Assembly: GCA_043764015.1 (NCBI GenBank)
Contig: JAYUKY010000041.1
Coordinates: 1-56,009, forward strand
Direction of reading: 5' to 3'
DNA from: JANYGM01 sp043764015
Lineage (GTDB): Bacteria; Bacteroidota; Bacteroidia; Cytophagales; Thermonemataceae
DNA: 56,009 nucleotides
Shown here: one piece after another, positions 1-7,442 of the stretch
Layout: the number at the start of each line of letters is the position of its first letter
How positions within the stretch are numbered: the stretch's first letter is position 1
The notes under the pieces: model-generated
The model's database searches: none
What the model was told of the DNA's origin: nothing
What the model saw: only the letters and a program-made list of their open reading frames with translations
Translations under genes and position numbers: made by a program

Positions 1-1
1 C

Positions 2-517
2 AAAGAACTTTTATCAATGAACGACCCAATGATTGATAACTGGGTACTGACAAGCGGACTAACAAAAGAAGAGTGTGCAATGATACAACCAACTTATGGC
101 GGACCACCTGTTTATAATTACAGCAGAATTACACCATCTTATGGTATTTCTTCTTCACTAATTAGTGGGCTAAATCTCTCCCTTAATATAGTTAATGGAA
201 TTCAAATTGGTAAAGGTAGTAATGATAAGACTATTTCTATTATTGGGCTTTTTACAGGAGCAGGGCAAATTGCTCTTGGCAGTTTGATGTTTCCAAAAGA
301 ACAAACGGACTATTGGGGTGGAACTTCTATAAATGGGGCACAAACTAACCTTTCAATGCTAAATATTGGACTTGGCACAACAACAATGATTTTGAGTGCG
401 TGGAACTTAATAATCAACCGTAAACGAAAAGAGAAATTAACCACTTGGAATATTTATAGCCTTCCGACAGAGGGAAACAACACAGGAATGGCGTTCACCC
501 TGACACGAAGATTTTAA
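2..517 (+). CDS. C-terminal part of an unknown protein (cut by window start)
   Basis: The reading frame is open to the left edge, so the gene probably begins outside the window; the first in-frame ATG is at 17. The visible part has Gly- and Ser-rich hydrophobic stretches (around visible residues 45-70 and 110-130) and ends in TLTRRF. A terminal aromatic residue after a basic pair is common in outer-membrane beta-barrel proteins, but this alone does not prove it. I do not recognise a family. It is followed by 130 bp without a gene, and the next gene is convergent. Confidence 0.5.
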   Translation, partial: KELLSMNDPMIDNWVLTSGLTKEECAMIQPTYGGPPVYNYSRITPSYGISSSLISGLNLSLNIVNGIQIGKGSNDKTISIIGLFTGAGQIALGSLMFPKEQTDYWGGTSINGAQTNLSMLNIGLGTTTMILSAWNLIINRKRKEKLTTWNIYSLPTEGNNTGMAFTLTRRF

Positions 518-647
518 CAGCCACTAACTTGGGCTTGGCGAAAGTGGGGCAAAAGTGCTTTACTGAACATTTAGAATGCTATTTAGCATCAGTTTGGGCA
601 GATAGAATATTTTTCAGCTTTTGTAATTTAACAATGTCTAAAGCCTG

Positions 648-1121
648 TCATAATTGTTTTTCCATTTTGATATTGGCTCGTTCATAAATTCCACTTTCTA
701 ACGCAATTTCTTCAAAGCCGTATTTTCTATATAAGTGAATTGCTGATTGCAAAATTGTGTTTGAGTATAAAATAAGTATCTGTATTTTTTGTTGCTTGGC
801 AATATCCAAGCAATATTCAAGTAATATTGTTCCAATACCATGTCCCTGTGCTTTGTCGCTGACAGCCATTTTCCCTAATTCGTAAACTGTTTCACTCTTT
901 TTCAATAATGAAGCCGTTCCAACAATTTCGTCATTGAGCTTTGCATAATATATATGCCCACCTTCGTCTATGATGTATTTTTTAGGGTTTGATAGAACTG
1001 TTATATCATTTTCTTCAACACGAAAATATTTTTCAAGCCACTCATAATTAAGTGTCTTTATTGGTTCAGAAAGCTCATTATAAAATTCTATAATTTGAAT
1101 ATTATGTTTGTTATTACTCAT
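648..1121 (-). CDS. GNAT family N-acetyltransferase
   Basis: A 157-residue single-domain acetyltransferase of the GNAT fold. The acetyl-CoA pyrophosphate-binding loop is visible as QGHGIG (about residues 92-97), preceded by the usual strand ELGKMAVSD. The typical C-terminal GNAT motif HLYRKYGFEE follows. The family transfers an acetyl group from acetyl-CoA to an amine; nothing here identifies the substrate. The gene is divergent from the ars operon, with about 210 bp between the two starts, so it could share regulation with arsR, but I see no second operator near its start. Confidence 0.88.
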   Translation of the reverse strand: MSNNKHNIQIIEFYNELSEPIKTLNYEWLEKYFRVEENDITVLSNPKKYIIDEGGHIYYAKLNDEIVGTASLLKKSETVYELGKMAVSDKAQGHGIGTILLEYCLDIAKQQKIQILILYSNTILQSAIHLYRKYGFEEIALESGIYERANIKMEKQL

Positions 1122-1295
1122 ATTGATTATTTAATTGCTATATATTTAGAGTTTTTCCCATCAATTTAATACATAAACGTAATGAAGGCATTTTTATTAT
1201 ACACTTAGAGGCTGGTTTTATTTGAAATTATAAAAAATAATCCCAAAAATGAACTTTAAATTATTTGGTTTGGTTTAACTTGTATAATCAATATC

Positions 1296-1313
1296 GTAAT
1301 ATTGCAATATTAC
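1296..1313. promoter_or_regulatory. Perfect 18-bp palindrome, likely ArsR operator
   Basis: GTAATATTG is followed directly by its reverse complement CAATATTAC, a perfect 18-bp dyad. It ends 20 bp before the chosen arsR start and overlaps TAATATTG, a one-mismatch version of the Bacteroidota -7 box. ArsR/SmtB repressors bind such AT-rich dyads over their own promoters, so autoregulation is the simple reading. Binding itself is inferred. Confidence 0.65.
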
Positions 1314-1333
1314 AAAAACAAATAACAAACCAA

Positions 1334-1666
1334 ATGGGCGCAACCAAAACCACACATTTTTCAGACAGGCAAAACAAGCTCGCAACGCTTGCAAAGGCAT
1401 TAGGACACCCTGCAAGAGTCGCTATTTTAGAGTATTTACTCAAAAAAAATGCTTGTGTTTGTGGAGATATTGTAAAAGAATTACCACTTGCACAGGCAAC
1501 TGTGTCGCAGCATCTCAAAGAACTAAAATCAGTAGGAATTATTAAAGGAGAAATTGAAGGAAATTCTGTTTGTTATTGCATTGATTATGCCGTTTTAGGG
1601 GATTTTATTAGTATTTTTACGGATTTTATAAAGGAAAAGAAAATAATTGTGAATTGTGAATGTTAA
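1334..1666 (+). CDS. arsR: ArsR/SmtB family arsenic-responsive repressor
   Basis: A winged-helix repressor of about 110 residues. The recognition segment ATVSQHLKELKSVGII and the upstream LAKALGHPARVAILEYL are typical of the family. A CVCG pair sits in the helix that carries the CVC arsenite sensor of E. coli ArsR, so As(III) or Sb(III) sensing is likely. I chose ATG 1334 because an earlier in-frame start at 1265 would put the operator and probable -7 box inside the coding region. The C-terminal VNCEC is encoded by a degenerate GTGAATT repeat that runs past the stop, so those cysteines may be accidental. The gene leads a unidirectional ars operon with arsC last. Confidence 0.9.
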   Translation: MGATKTTHFSDRQNKLATLAKALGHPARVAILEYLLKKNACVCGDIVKELPLAQATVSQHLKELKSVGIIKGEIEGNSVCYCIDYAVLGDFISIFTDFIKEKKIIVNCEC

Positions 1667-1683
1667 ATTATGAATGAATACAA
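1646..1683 (+). repeat. Degenerate GTGAATT-type tandem repeat ending in GAATACA
   Basis: Imperfect copies of a TTGTGAA word overlap the 3' end of arsR and end in ATGAATGAATACA. Very similar units occur at 14777 (other strand) and 34804, both ending GAATGAATACA. It is one of several such loci in the window. Confidence 0.6.
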
Positions 1684-1709
1684 AAATGACAAAAAACTGT
1701 ATTAAAAAC

Positions 1710-1753
1710 CCTGAAAGGGTTTAACAATCATAACCCCCACGTGGAACGTGGGG
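1710..1753. repeat. Double-hairpin palindromic repeat within the ars operon
   Basis: A small hairpin built on AACCCT/AGGGTT is followed by CCCCACGT-gga-ACGTGGGG (1735-1753, perfect 8-bp arms). It lies between arsR and the DUF6428 gene and is GC-rich against an AT-rich background. It could weaken or process the polycistronic message; its shape is that of the other dispersed palindromes here. Confidence 0.6.
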
Positions 1754-1775
1754 AACTCTATAACCAAAAATTTTT

Positions 1776-2234
1776 ATGACCATTTCAGAAATCAACAAAC
1801 AACTCCTTGCGGTAGAAACTGTGAGTTTTGAGTTAGAAGACGGTACTTTTGTGCCAGAAAATTTCCATGTAACGGAGGTGGGGAAAACAACTAAAAATTT
1901 CATTGATTGTGGCGGAACTGTCCGTACAGAGGAGGTGGCAAGTTTCCAACTTTGGGACGCTAACGACTTTGACCACCGTCTAAAACCGCAAAAACTGATA
2001 AATATTATTGCGCTTGCCACAAAAAAACTTCAAATTGACGAAAACCTGCAAATTGAGGTAGAATTTCAGGCGGAAACCATTGGAAAATATGATTTAGGTT
2101 TTAATGAAAAGAATTTTGTGCTTTTTGCAAAGAAAACCAACTGCTTAGCACAAGATAAATGCGGCATTCCAGTAGAAAAAATCAAAACCAGCATTTCTAA
2201 CATTGCTTGTAATCCAAATAGTGGCTGTTGTTAA
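1776..2234 (+). CDS. DUF6428 family protein of ars operons
   Basis: A 152-residue soluble protein matching my recollection of DUF6428, a Bacteroidota family regularly found between arsR and arsC. The first 120 residues look like a compact alpha/beta domain with a central FIDCGGTVRTEEVASFQLW segment. The tail is cysteine-rich: TNCLAQDKCG, then NIACNPNSGCC at the very end. Vicinal cysteines are good ligands for trivalent arsenic, so binding or sensing of As(III) is plausible but unproven; no enzyme motif is visible. It sits 109 bp after arsR, with a palindrome in the gap, and 84 bp before the membrane protein. Confidence 0.8.
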   Translation: MTISEINKQLLAVETVSFELEDGTFVPENFHVTEVGKTTKNFIDCGGTVRTEEVASFQLWDANDFDHRLKPQKLINIIALATKKLQIDENLQIEVEFQAETIGKYDLGFNEKNFVLFAKKTNCLAQDKCGIPVEKIKTSISNIACNPNSGCC

Positions 2235-2318
2235 TAACTAATGTACGTTTTTTGTTGATAAAATCAAAAAACAAATATTTACTATCACTCAAAAAATAAT
2301 TATTGATTTTTTAATTTT

Positions 2319-2885
2319 ATGGAAATTGCATTTATCATTTCAACTTTTTTACTAATTGCTTATGCCCTTCTTGCGCTATTTGACGGAGTATTTTTGCATC
2401 TTTACAAATACCGTCTGCAAGAACGTCAGGAAAGCAAGCTGGAACACTTTACGCATACTATCAGGGCGTTTTTGTTTTTTGGTATTCTTTACAGTTTATT
2501 CATTCGTATTGAAGATAATCAACTATTTTATATAGGATTATTTTTGGTTGTGTTGGATATTATTACTTTGCTTGTAGATGCTTACTCAGAGCAAGATAGC
2601 CGCAAATTTATGGGTGGTTTGCCTCGTTGGGAATATATTTTGCATCTTGTGGTCAATGGTTTTCATTTTGCAAGCCTTGCGGTTTTCTTTGTTATCAAAA
2701 TAAATTTAACTGATAATACGCTCATTTTGCAAAATAGTTTTCAGCAATTTGCCAACTTTCATATTTTTAAGTTTGTGGCTTTAAACCTGCTTCCTGGTAG
2801 TATTTTGATAGCATTATTACACATTTTTGTACTTATTCCAAAATTTAATTTTTATCTCAAAAAACTACAGCCAAAATGTTGTTAA
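2319..2885 (+). CDS. Unknown integral membrane protein of the ars operon, C-terminal CysCys
   Basis: A 188-residue protein with about five hydrophobic segments (roughly residues 3-25, 50-68, 72-90, 108-128, 150-175). The cytoplasmic or loop segment DGVFLHLYKYRLQERQESKL, followed by EHFTHTIRA, is rich in His, Arg and Asp and looks conserved-family-like. It ends in LQPKCC, echoing the GCC end of the preceding DUF6428 protein. It does not resemble ArsB (about 430 residues) or Acr3 (about 350). A role in arsenical handling is inferred from position only. The next small gene overlaps its stop codon. Confidence 0.7.
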   Translation: MEIAFIISTFLLIAYALLALFDGVFLHLYKYRLQERQESKLEHFTHTIRAFLFFGILYSLFIRIEDNQLFYIGLFLVVLDIITLLVDAYSEQDSRKFMGGLPRWEYILHLVVNGFHFASLAVFFVIKINLTDNTLILQNSFQQFANFHIFKFVALNLLPGSILIALLHIFVLIPKFNFYLKKLQPKCC

Positions 2886-3022
2886 ATATTAGTAAACTCA
2901 AAGAAAAAATTATCAAATACAAAAAACCAATCATTATTACAATTTCTGTAATAACGCTCAATGTCTGTTTTGAATTTGATTGGAAATTCACCATTATCAA
3001 TTTTATCTGGTTATTAGTCTAA
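2876..3022 (+). CDS. Possible 48-residue membrane peptide
   Basis: An ATG lies inside the last codons of the preceding gene, overlapping its end by 10 nt, an arrangement typical of translational coupling. The 48-residue product has a basic N-terminus (KLKEKIIKYKKP) followed by two hydrophobic stretches, the first IIITISVITLNVCF. It has no recognised family. Position between the membrane protein and arsC supports its being a real small gene, but its shortness leaves doubt. Confidence 0.45.
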   Translation: MLLNISKLKEKIIKYKKPIIITISVITLNVCFEFDWKFTIINFIWLLV

Positions 3023-3072
3023 ATTTTGATTAACTTACGTCAATATTTAAAACAAAAAACCCACGAAATACT

Positions 3073-3531
3073 ATGAAAAAAATTCTCGTCCTTTGTACTG
3101 GAAACAGTTGCAGAAGCCAAATGTTGGAAGGATATTTGCGCTATTTTTTAGAAGAAAAATCTAAGGAAAATCTAGAAAAAACTCCTCCACAAGTATCAGA
3201 ACAAGTTTTTGTGTATAGCGCAGGCATAGAAACACACGGCATAAATCCTCGTGCCGTTGCGGTGATGTTGGAAGATGAAATTGATATTTCTGCACAGGTT
3301 TCTACCAATGTGGAGGAATACAAAAACGAGGAATTTGATTACGTGATTACGGTTTGTGATGATGCCAACCGTTTGTGTCCTATTTTTCCTGCTAAAACCG
3401 CAAGATTACATCACCCTTTCCCAGACCCAGCACTCGCCACAGGAACAGAAGAAGAGATTTTAGCAGAATTTCGCAAAGTGCGCAAAATGATAAAAACATT
3501 TGCAGAAAAATTTGTAAATGAAAATTTATAA
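3073..3531 (+). CDS. arsC: Thioredoxin-coupled arsenate reductase ArsC (LMW phosphatase fold)
   Basis: Reduces As(V) to As(III) in the cytoplasm. The P-loop CX5R is visible at C8-R14 (CTGNSCR), and the two resolving cysteines are C95 and C102 (CDDANRLC, seven residues apart as in Staphylococcus aureus ArsC), so the enzyme should be recycled by thioredoxin rather than glutaredoxin. The HHPFPDPA segment carries the catalytic Asp of the low-molecular-weight phosphatase fold. Length (152) is slightly above the usual 130-140, owing to an insert around residues 31-45. It is the last gene of the ars operon and is followed by a strong hairpin. Confidence 0.93.
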   Translation: MKKILVLCTGNSCRSQMLEGYLRYFLEEKSKENLEKTPPQVSEQVFVYSAGIETHGINPRAVAVMLEDEIDISAQVSTNVEEYKNEEFDYVITVCDDANRLCPIFPAKTARLHHPFPDPALATGTEEEILAEFRKVRKMIKTFAEKFVNENL

Positions 3532-3546
3532 AAATATTCTACAAAA

Positions 3547-3583
3547 AATAAAGCTACATTTTCATTGAAAATGTAGCTTTATT
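3547..3583. terminator. Bidirectional terminator between convergent genes
   Basis: A 17-bp perfect stem (AATAAAGCTACATTTTC and its complement) with a 3-nt ATT loop lies between the end of arsC and the end of the convergent nucleotidyltransferase gene, overlapping the latter's stop codon. T-rich tails on both strands suit intrinsic termination in either direction. Confidence 0.85.
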
Positions 3584-4085
3584 CGTTTTTGGGATTGTTT
3601 TTTATTTTTTCTAATTCTTTTATATCGTTTAAGTCTTTGACTCTTGCAGTAAATTTTTTGTTGATTATTAAATCTTCATATCCTAAAAAACTAATTTCTA
3701 TTTTTTCTACATTTATCAATTCTCTTCTTTGAAATAAATCTGAAAAACTTACATCATTGGCTAATTTTGGCAGAAAATCTAATGTAAAATCAGGAAATTC
3801 AAACTTAAAAAAGGATTTTTTTGGATTTGGTGCTTGTTCTGCTTCAAAAACTGAAACATTTTGCCCTAAATCTCTTAACGTATTTAATAACGAGAAATAG
3901 TTTTTATATGTTGGATTATACAAAATGTCAATATCTTCTTTCTCTATAGTTTCATTGGATAAATTAGTAGTATAACGAATATATCCGTGTAAACCAACCG
4001 CCATTCCCCCAATAATTAGGTATTCAACTTCGTTTTTATTGAGAATATTACAAATAAATGAAATATTATTAAATTCATTTTCCAT
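3579..4085 (-). CDS. Nucleotidyltransferase-fold protein, possible toxin-like partner
   Basis: About 168 residues from ATG 4085 (a TTG lies 12 nt upstream). The N-terminal IIGGMAVGLHGYIR followed by EKEDIDIL matches the GG...DxD core of the nucleotidyltransferase superfamily as seen in AbiEii- and MNT-like proteins. The family transfers a nucleotide to protein or RNA; which substrate cannot be read here. The start overlaps the end of a 60-residue gene by 11 nt, a layout common in toxin-antitoxin and other coupled pairs. No HEPN partner is seen, so a MNT-HEPN system is not supported. Confidence 0.65.
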   Translation of the reverse strand: MENEFNNISFICNILNKNEVEYLIIGGMAVGLHGYIRYTTNLSNETIEKEDIDILYNPTYKNYFSLLNTLRDLGQNVSVFEAEQAPNPKKSFFKFEFPDFTLDFLPKLANDVSFSDLFQRRELINVEKIEISFLGYEDLIINKKFTARVKDLNDIKELEKIKNNPKNE

Positions 4086-4257
4086 TTTTTGGTGCAAAAT
4101 TATCAGCTATTTCTTTGACAATAATGTGCTTTTTTAAATGCAAAATAAATTTTTCAAAATCCTTATTTGCCAATTTTTGCGCCAACAAATCCCCACTAAT
4201 AGCAGGTCTATCTGCTTTTAGTTCTTCAAAAGTTTCATATCTCGTTAAAGTTGCCAT
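4075..4257 (-). CDS. Small 60-residue protein upstream of nucleotidyltransferase
   Basis: A charged, mostly helical 60-residue protein (for example KDFEKFILHLKKHIIVKEIA) with no recognised family. Its stop overlaps the start of the nucleotidyltransferase gene, so the two are almost certainly co-expressed. In size and order it resembles an antitoxin-first pair, but there is no identifiable DNA-binding fold. Confidence 0.6.
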   Translation of the reverse strand: MATLTRYETFEELKADRPAISGDLLAQKLANKDFEKFILHLKKHIIVKEIADNFAPKNGK

Positions 4258-4358
4258 AAAATTACTTCGTTTACAGTTGTATAAAGCTACAACACAAATG
4301 TAATTACAATAATTCTATCCTCCAAATAAAATATTTTCAAAAAAATGTAAAATAATTC

Positions 4359-4389
4359 TTGACTATTCAGTACAAAAGTATTATATTTG
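4359..4389 (+). promoter_or_regulatory. Bacteroidota promoter for the TetR cluster
   Basis: TTG (4359-4361), a 20-nt spacer and TATATTTG (4382-4389) fit the TTTG/TAnnTTTG consensus. It places the transcription start near 4395, just before ATG 4408, and rules out the in-frame TTG at 4387 as a start. Confidence 0.7.
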
Positions 4390-4407
4390 CAAAAACAAAA
4401 TAAAATT

Positions 4408-4989
4408 ATGATTGGACGACCTAAAATTTTTGACGAAAAAACAGCCTTAGCAAGCGCAAATGAGCTTTTTTGGAAAAAAGGATACGAAGCAACCTCTACT
4501 GAAGAGCTAATAAAAGTAATGAAAATTCAAAGAGGAAGTTTTTATCATTCATTCAAAAGCAAAAAAGAATTATTCATAAAAGCCGTAAATACCCACGAAA
4601 CAAGGGTTTTACAAGAATTCAGGGATAAATTATCAGAAAGTGAAACGCCTATGCAAGTAATTAGGGATATGTTTTTATCCATTGCAGATTGTACGCCAGA
4701 AAGACAAGAAAAAGGTTGCATTTTAGGAAATACCATTGCGGAACTTGCAGGAATTGATGATGAACTTGCAGAAAATGCTAAAACTCATCTCAAAACATTA
4801 GAAGATATTTTTTTCATACAAATCAAAAAATCACAAGAAACAAAAGAACTAAAAACAACACAAAACCCTGCCCTACTCGCCAAACACCTATTAAATCTCT
4901 GGAATGGGCTAAATATCACAAGGAGAATTTATCCTAAAAAAGAAGATTTACAAGATTTAATTCAATTACAATTAGAAATACTTAAATAA
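4408..4989 (+). CDS. TetR/AcrR family transcriptional regulator
   Basis: About 193 residues. The N-terminal helix-turn-helix is clear (TSTEELIKVMKIQRGSFYHS, then FKSKKELF); the C-terminal ligand-binding region (residues 75-190) has TetR-like amphipathic helices with GCILGNTIAEL. I chose ATG 4408 because the upstream TTG is inside the -7 box. It heads a run of same-strand envelope genes (outer-membrane protein 17 bp downstream, then Big2-DM13 lipoprotein, YceI, DinB), which it probably controls. The inducer is unknown. Confidence 0.85.
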   Translation: MIGRPKIFDEKTALASANELFWKKGYEATSTEELIKVMKIQRGSFYHSFKSKKELFIKAVNTHETRVLQEFRDKLSESETPMQVIRDMFLSIADCTPERQEKGCILGNTIAELAGIDDELAENAKTHLKTLEDIFFIQIKKSQETKELKTTQNPALLAKHLLNLWNGLNITRRIYPKKEDLQDLIQLQLEILK

Positions 4990-5006
4990 TTTAAAATTAC
5001 AGAACT

Positions 5007-5702
5007 ATGAAAAAATTACTTTTATTACTTGTTTGCAGCGTTTTGACTGTCAATGCTTTCGCACAAGAAGACATAAAACCAAAAAATATGGCTGATTTGT
5101 CTTTATCCGTTGGAAAAGGCACTTTTTCAGTTGCTGCATCTGGCTTTCGTTTGCACCCTGTCGCGCTCAAAAAGAAGTTTTTTCTGGGCTATGGAGTGCG
5201 TTATACTGGTTTTTTTGGAAGTGATAAACAGTATATAACTGCGCCTGCTGAAATTTCTGAGGGAAATTTTTTTAAACCTCAAAATAAATTAAAACTTGAT
5301 ACCATTACTTTCCCCTCTACACAAGCAAATATGGTCAATTTGAACGTGCATTTAGCGTATGCCGTAAGCAAAAAACTACTTGTAGGCTTCAATATTGATG
5401 CTATTGGTTTTAGTTTTGGAGGAGAAAAAAGTGGCGTTTTGCAGTCAGGAGGCACTTTAAGTAATGTAAAAGCCAATGTTTCTAATTTTAATTTGTTACT
5501 CACAGGCGACTACGACAAAGGCAGCCTAAATTCTGAATTTTATGGACTGTATATCTTGGAAAATGGCTTTATGATAAAAGGAGGCGCATCTTTTATTTTT
5601 ACAGAATATACAACCACTCAAAAAATAACGTCTAATTTCAATAATGACCAGTTTCGTAACAAAAATTTGGGGCTGATGTTGGGGGTTGTTTATGCGTTTT
5701 AG
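5007..5702 (+). CDS. Exported outer-membrane-type protein of unknown function
   Basis: A signal peptide is clear (KKLLLLLVCSVLTVNAFA, cleavage before QEDI). The mature 211 residues alternate hydrophobic and polar residues as in a small beta-barrel and end in LMLGVVYAF, with the terminal Phe usual for outer-membrane proteins. I recognise no specific family. It starts 17 bp after the TetR gene, so the two are likely one transcript. Confidence 0.65.
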   Translation: MKKLLLLLVCSVLTVNAFAQEDIKPKNMADLSLSVGKGTFSVAASGFRLHPVALKKKFFLGYGVRYTGFFGSDKQYITAPAEISEGNFFKPQNKLKLDTITFPSTQANMVNLNVHLAYAVSKKLLVGFNIDAIGFSFGGEKSGVLQSGGTLSNVKANVSNFNLLLTGDYDKGSLNSEFYGLYILENGFMIKGGASFIFTEYTTTQKITSNFNNDQFRNKNLGLMLGVVYAF

Positions 5703-5751
5703 CTAAAAAATTAAACTATTTTCTGTAAATTTCGTCTAAATAATAACTCTT

Positions 5752-6693
5752 ATGAAAAACTTAAATTTGATTTTTCTTTTGATGTTTTTGGTACTTTTAC
5801 CTCTTTCTTGTAAGAAAAAGGAGGCTGATGTTGCACCTGTAGATGTTCCAGAGCGTCTTGTGATGACACCTCCAACGCAAAATGTTGTTGCTGGTCAGAC
5901 TGTTACGTATTCATTAACTTTCTATGACAAAAAAGAAATGCTCGCTACTGTACCTGCAAATATTACTTGGAGTTCTTCTAATACAGCTATTGCAACGGTA
6001 AATAATGGCGTTGCAACAGGCGTAAGCGCAGGACAAGCAACCATAAAAGCCACTTATCAAAGTCCTGGAATTGCTACACCTGTGGAAACTACCGCATTAT
6101 TAACGGTTTTAGCGGCTGGCACAGATTTAAGCAATGTTGTAGCTACCGTTACTATCCAACAAACAACACAAGAATTAAGCCTAAACGGAACGGTTACTTT
6201 GCAAGCGGTTGCTAAAAATAGTGCAGGAATAACGCTCACACGTGCTTTCTCGTGGGCGAGTGCTAACACAACTTTGGCATCTGTCAATGCAAACTCTGGA
6301 CTTGTAACGGCTTTGGCGTATGGTACGGCAAACATTACGGCAAGCGCAGACGGCATACAAAGTAGCCCAATAATGGTGCAGGTTATCCGTACAGCTACTT
6401 TTTCTGGTCAGTCTAGCGGTGGAAGTGTAAAATTAAAAATAGAAAATGGCATTTTAAAACTCCAAACAGGAACTAATTTCACTACGTCTAGTTCTCCGCC
6501 AGATTTGAGAATTTACCTAAGCAATAACCCTACAAATGTTACTGGAGGCGTACAAATAGCGACTTTAAGCACAAGAACAGGCACACAAACTTGGAATTTA
6601 CCAGCAGGAACAACTATTTCGCAATATCGTTACGCTGTTGTTTGGTGTTTGCAAGTTAATGCCTTCTATGGCGGTGCTGATTTTGATTTGTAA
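5752..6693 (+). CDS. Lipoprotein with two Big2 Ig-like domains and a DM13 domain
   Basis: A lipobox (VLLPLSC, Cys20) marks a lipoprotein. Residues 35-125 and 130-210 carry two bacterial Ig-like (Big2) repeats, each with the AxxxNGVATGVSAGQATI / NSGLVTALAYGTANI signature. Residues 215-313 match DM13, a domain with a near-invariant Cys (here VVWCLQV) proposed in eukaryotes to act in electron transfer or hydroxylation. The cell-surface-type architecture suggests a periplasmic or surface adhesin-like scaffold holding the DM13 unit. The YceI gene follows after a 40-bp palindrome. Confidence 0.8.
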   Translation: MKNLNLIFLLMFLVLLPLSCKKKEADVAPVDVPERLVMTPPTQNVVAGQTVTYSLTFYDKKEMLATVPANITWSSSNTAIATVNNGVATGVSAGQATIKATYQSPGIATPVETTALLTVLAAGTDLSNVVATVTIQQTTQELSLNGTVTLQAVAKNSAGITLTRAFSWASANTTLASVNANSGLVTALAYGTANITASADGIQSSPIMVQVIRTATFSGQSSGGSVKLKIENGILKLQTGTNFTTSSSPPDLRIYLSNNPTNVTGGVQIATLSTRTGTQTWNLPAGTTISQYRYAVVWCLQVNAFYGGADFDL

Positions 6694-6711
6694 CTTATTG
6701 ATTATCAATAT

Positions 6712-6751
6712 TTTCCGTAGTGTAGGGTTTGCAAACCCTACACTACGGAAA
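6712..6751. repeat. Perfect 40-bp palindrome
   Basis: Twenty bases starting TTTCCGTAGTGTAGGG are followed without any loop by their exact reverse complement, centred on TTTGCAAA (6728-6735). It lies between the DM13 lipoprotein and yceI. As RNA it forms a long stem and could act as a terminator or processing site; perfect identity of arms suggests a recent insertion of a repeat element. Confidence 0.8.
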
Positions 6752-6797
6752 TTTAACACAAAAATATATAAATTATTTCACACTTAATCATTCAATA

Positions 6798-7334
6798 ATG
6801 AAAAAAATCACAAAAACAATAATTTTATTACTTATAATTGTTTTCACAACAAATAGTAATATTTTTGCGCAAAAAGAACTGACTGTGGTTAGTTCTAAGA
6901 TTACCTTCAAAATCAAGAATGCAGGTATTTACGTCAATGGTTCGTTTGGTGGTTTGGTAGCAACTATCAAATTTGATGAAAAAGACTTGAAAAAATCCAA
7001 CATTTCCGCTATTGTGGACGCTAATTCTGTCAATACAGACAATAAATCTCGTGATAATCATTTGAGAAAAGATGATTATTTTGATGTAGCAAAATATCCA
7101 ACAATCAAAATGGAAACTGCAGAAATTGTGCGTTCTCAAAGTGGAAATTTTATTGGTTATTTTGATATTACAATGAAAGACAAAACTAAAAAACGTGTTG
7201 TTATCCCTTTTAGCTTCAAAAATAACATTTTTTTAGGAAAACTTACATTTGACCGCAAAGACTACGGTGTTGGCGGAAACAGTATGATTATGGGTGATGA
7301 GGTAATTCTGACCTTGGAGGTTACAGTAAAATAA
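6798..7334 (+). CDS. YceI family periplasmic protein
   Basis: The ATG at 6798 gives a good signal peptide (IIVFTTNSNIFA, then QKEL); an earlier in-frame start at 6729 lies inside the palindrome and is rejected. The mature part is a YceI lipocalin-like domain: STI/FKIKNAGI at the first strand, IVDANSVNTDNKSRDNHLR in the middle and DYFDVAKYPTIKM after it. YceI proteins bind isoprenoid chains such as polyprenyl or quinone-type lipids in the periplasm. Being next to a DM13 lipoprotein under a TetR gene hints at a redox or lipid-related envelope role. Confidence 0.88.
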   Translation: MKKITKTIILLLIIVFTTNSNIFAQKELTVVSSKITFKIKNAGIYVNGSFGGLVATIKFDEKDLKKSNISAIVDANSVNTDNKSRDNHLRKDDYFDVAKYPTIKMETAEIVRSQSGNFIGYFDITMKDKTKKRVVIPFSFKNNIFLGKLTFDRKDYGVGGNSMIMGDEVILTLEVTVK

Positions 7335-7336
7335 TA

Positions 7337-7420
7337 GCCCCCAGCCCAAAGGGGAGCAATGCAAAACAATTTAATCAACTCTCCAAAAGTTTAAAACTAG
7401 CGTAACGCTCTTGGAGAGTT
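7337..7420. repeat. Two palindromic repeats between yceI and dinB-like gene
   Basis: GCCCCCAGCCC..GGGGAGC (7337-7357) belongs to the CCCC/GGGG family also seen at 7953, 43068 and inside the HTTM gene. A second structure follows: AACTCTCCAA (7377-7386) pairs with TTGGAGAGTT (7411-7420) and encloses an inner AGCGT-a-ACGCT hairpin. Confidence 0.6.
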
Positions 7421-7442
7421 TTAAAGTAACTAAATTAAAAAT

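Noticed and set aside
1265..1333. Earlier in-frame start for ArsR
   Set aside because: It would place the operator palindrome and probable -7 box inside the gene; ATG 1334 lies just behind them.
6057..6356. Minus-strand open frame inside the Big2-DM13 lipoprotein
   Set aside because: It mirrors the Ala/Thr/Val-rich codons of the Big2 repeats; no independent signal.
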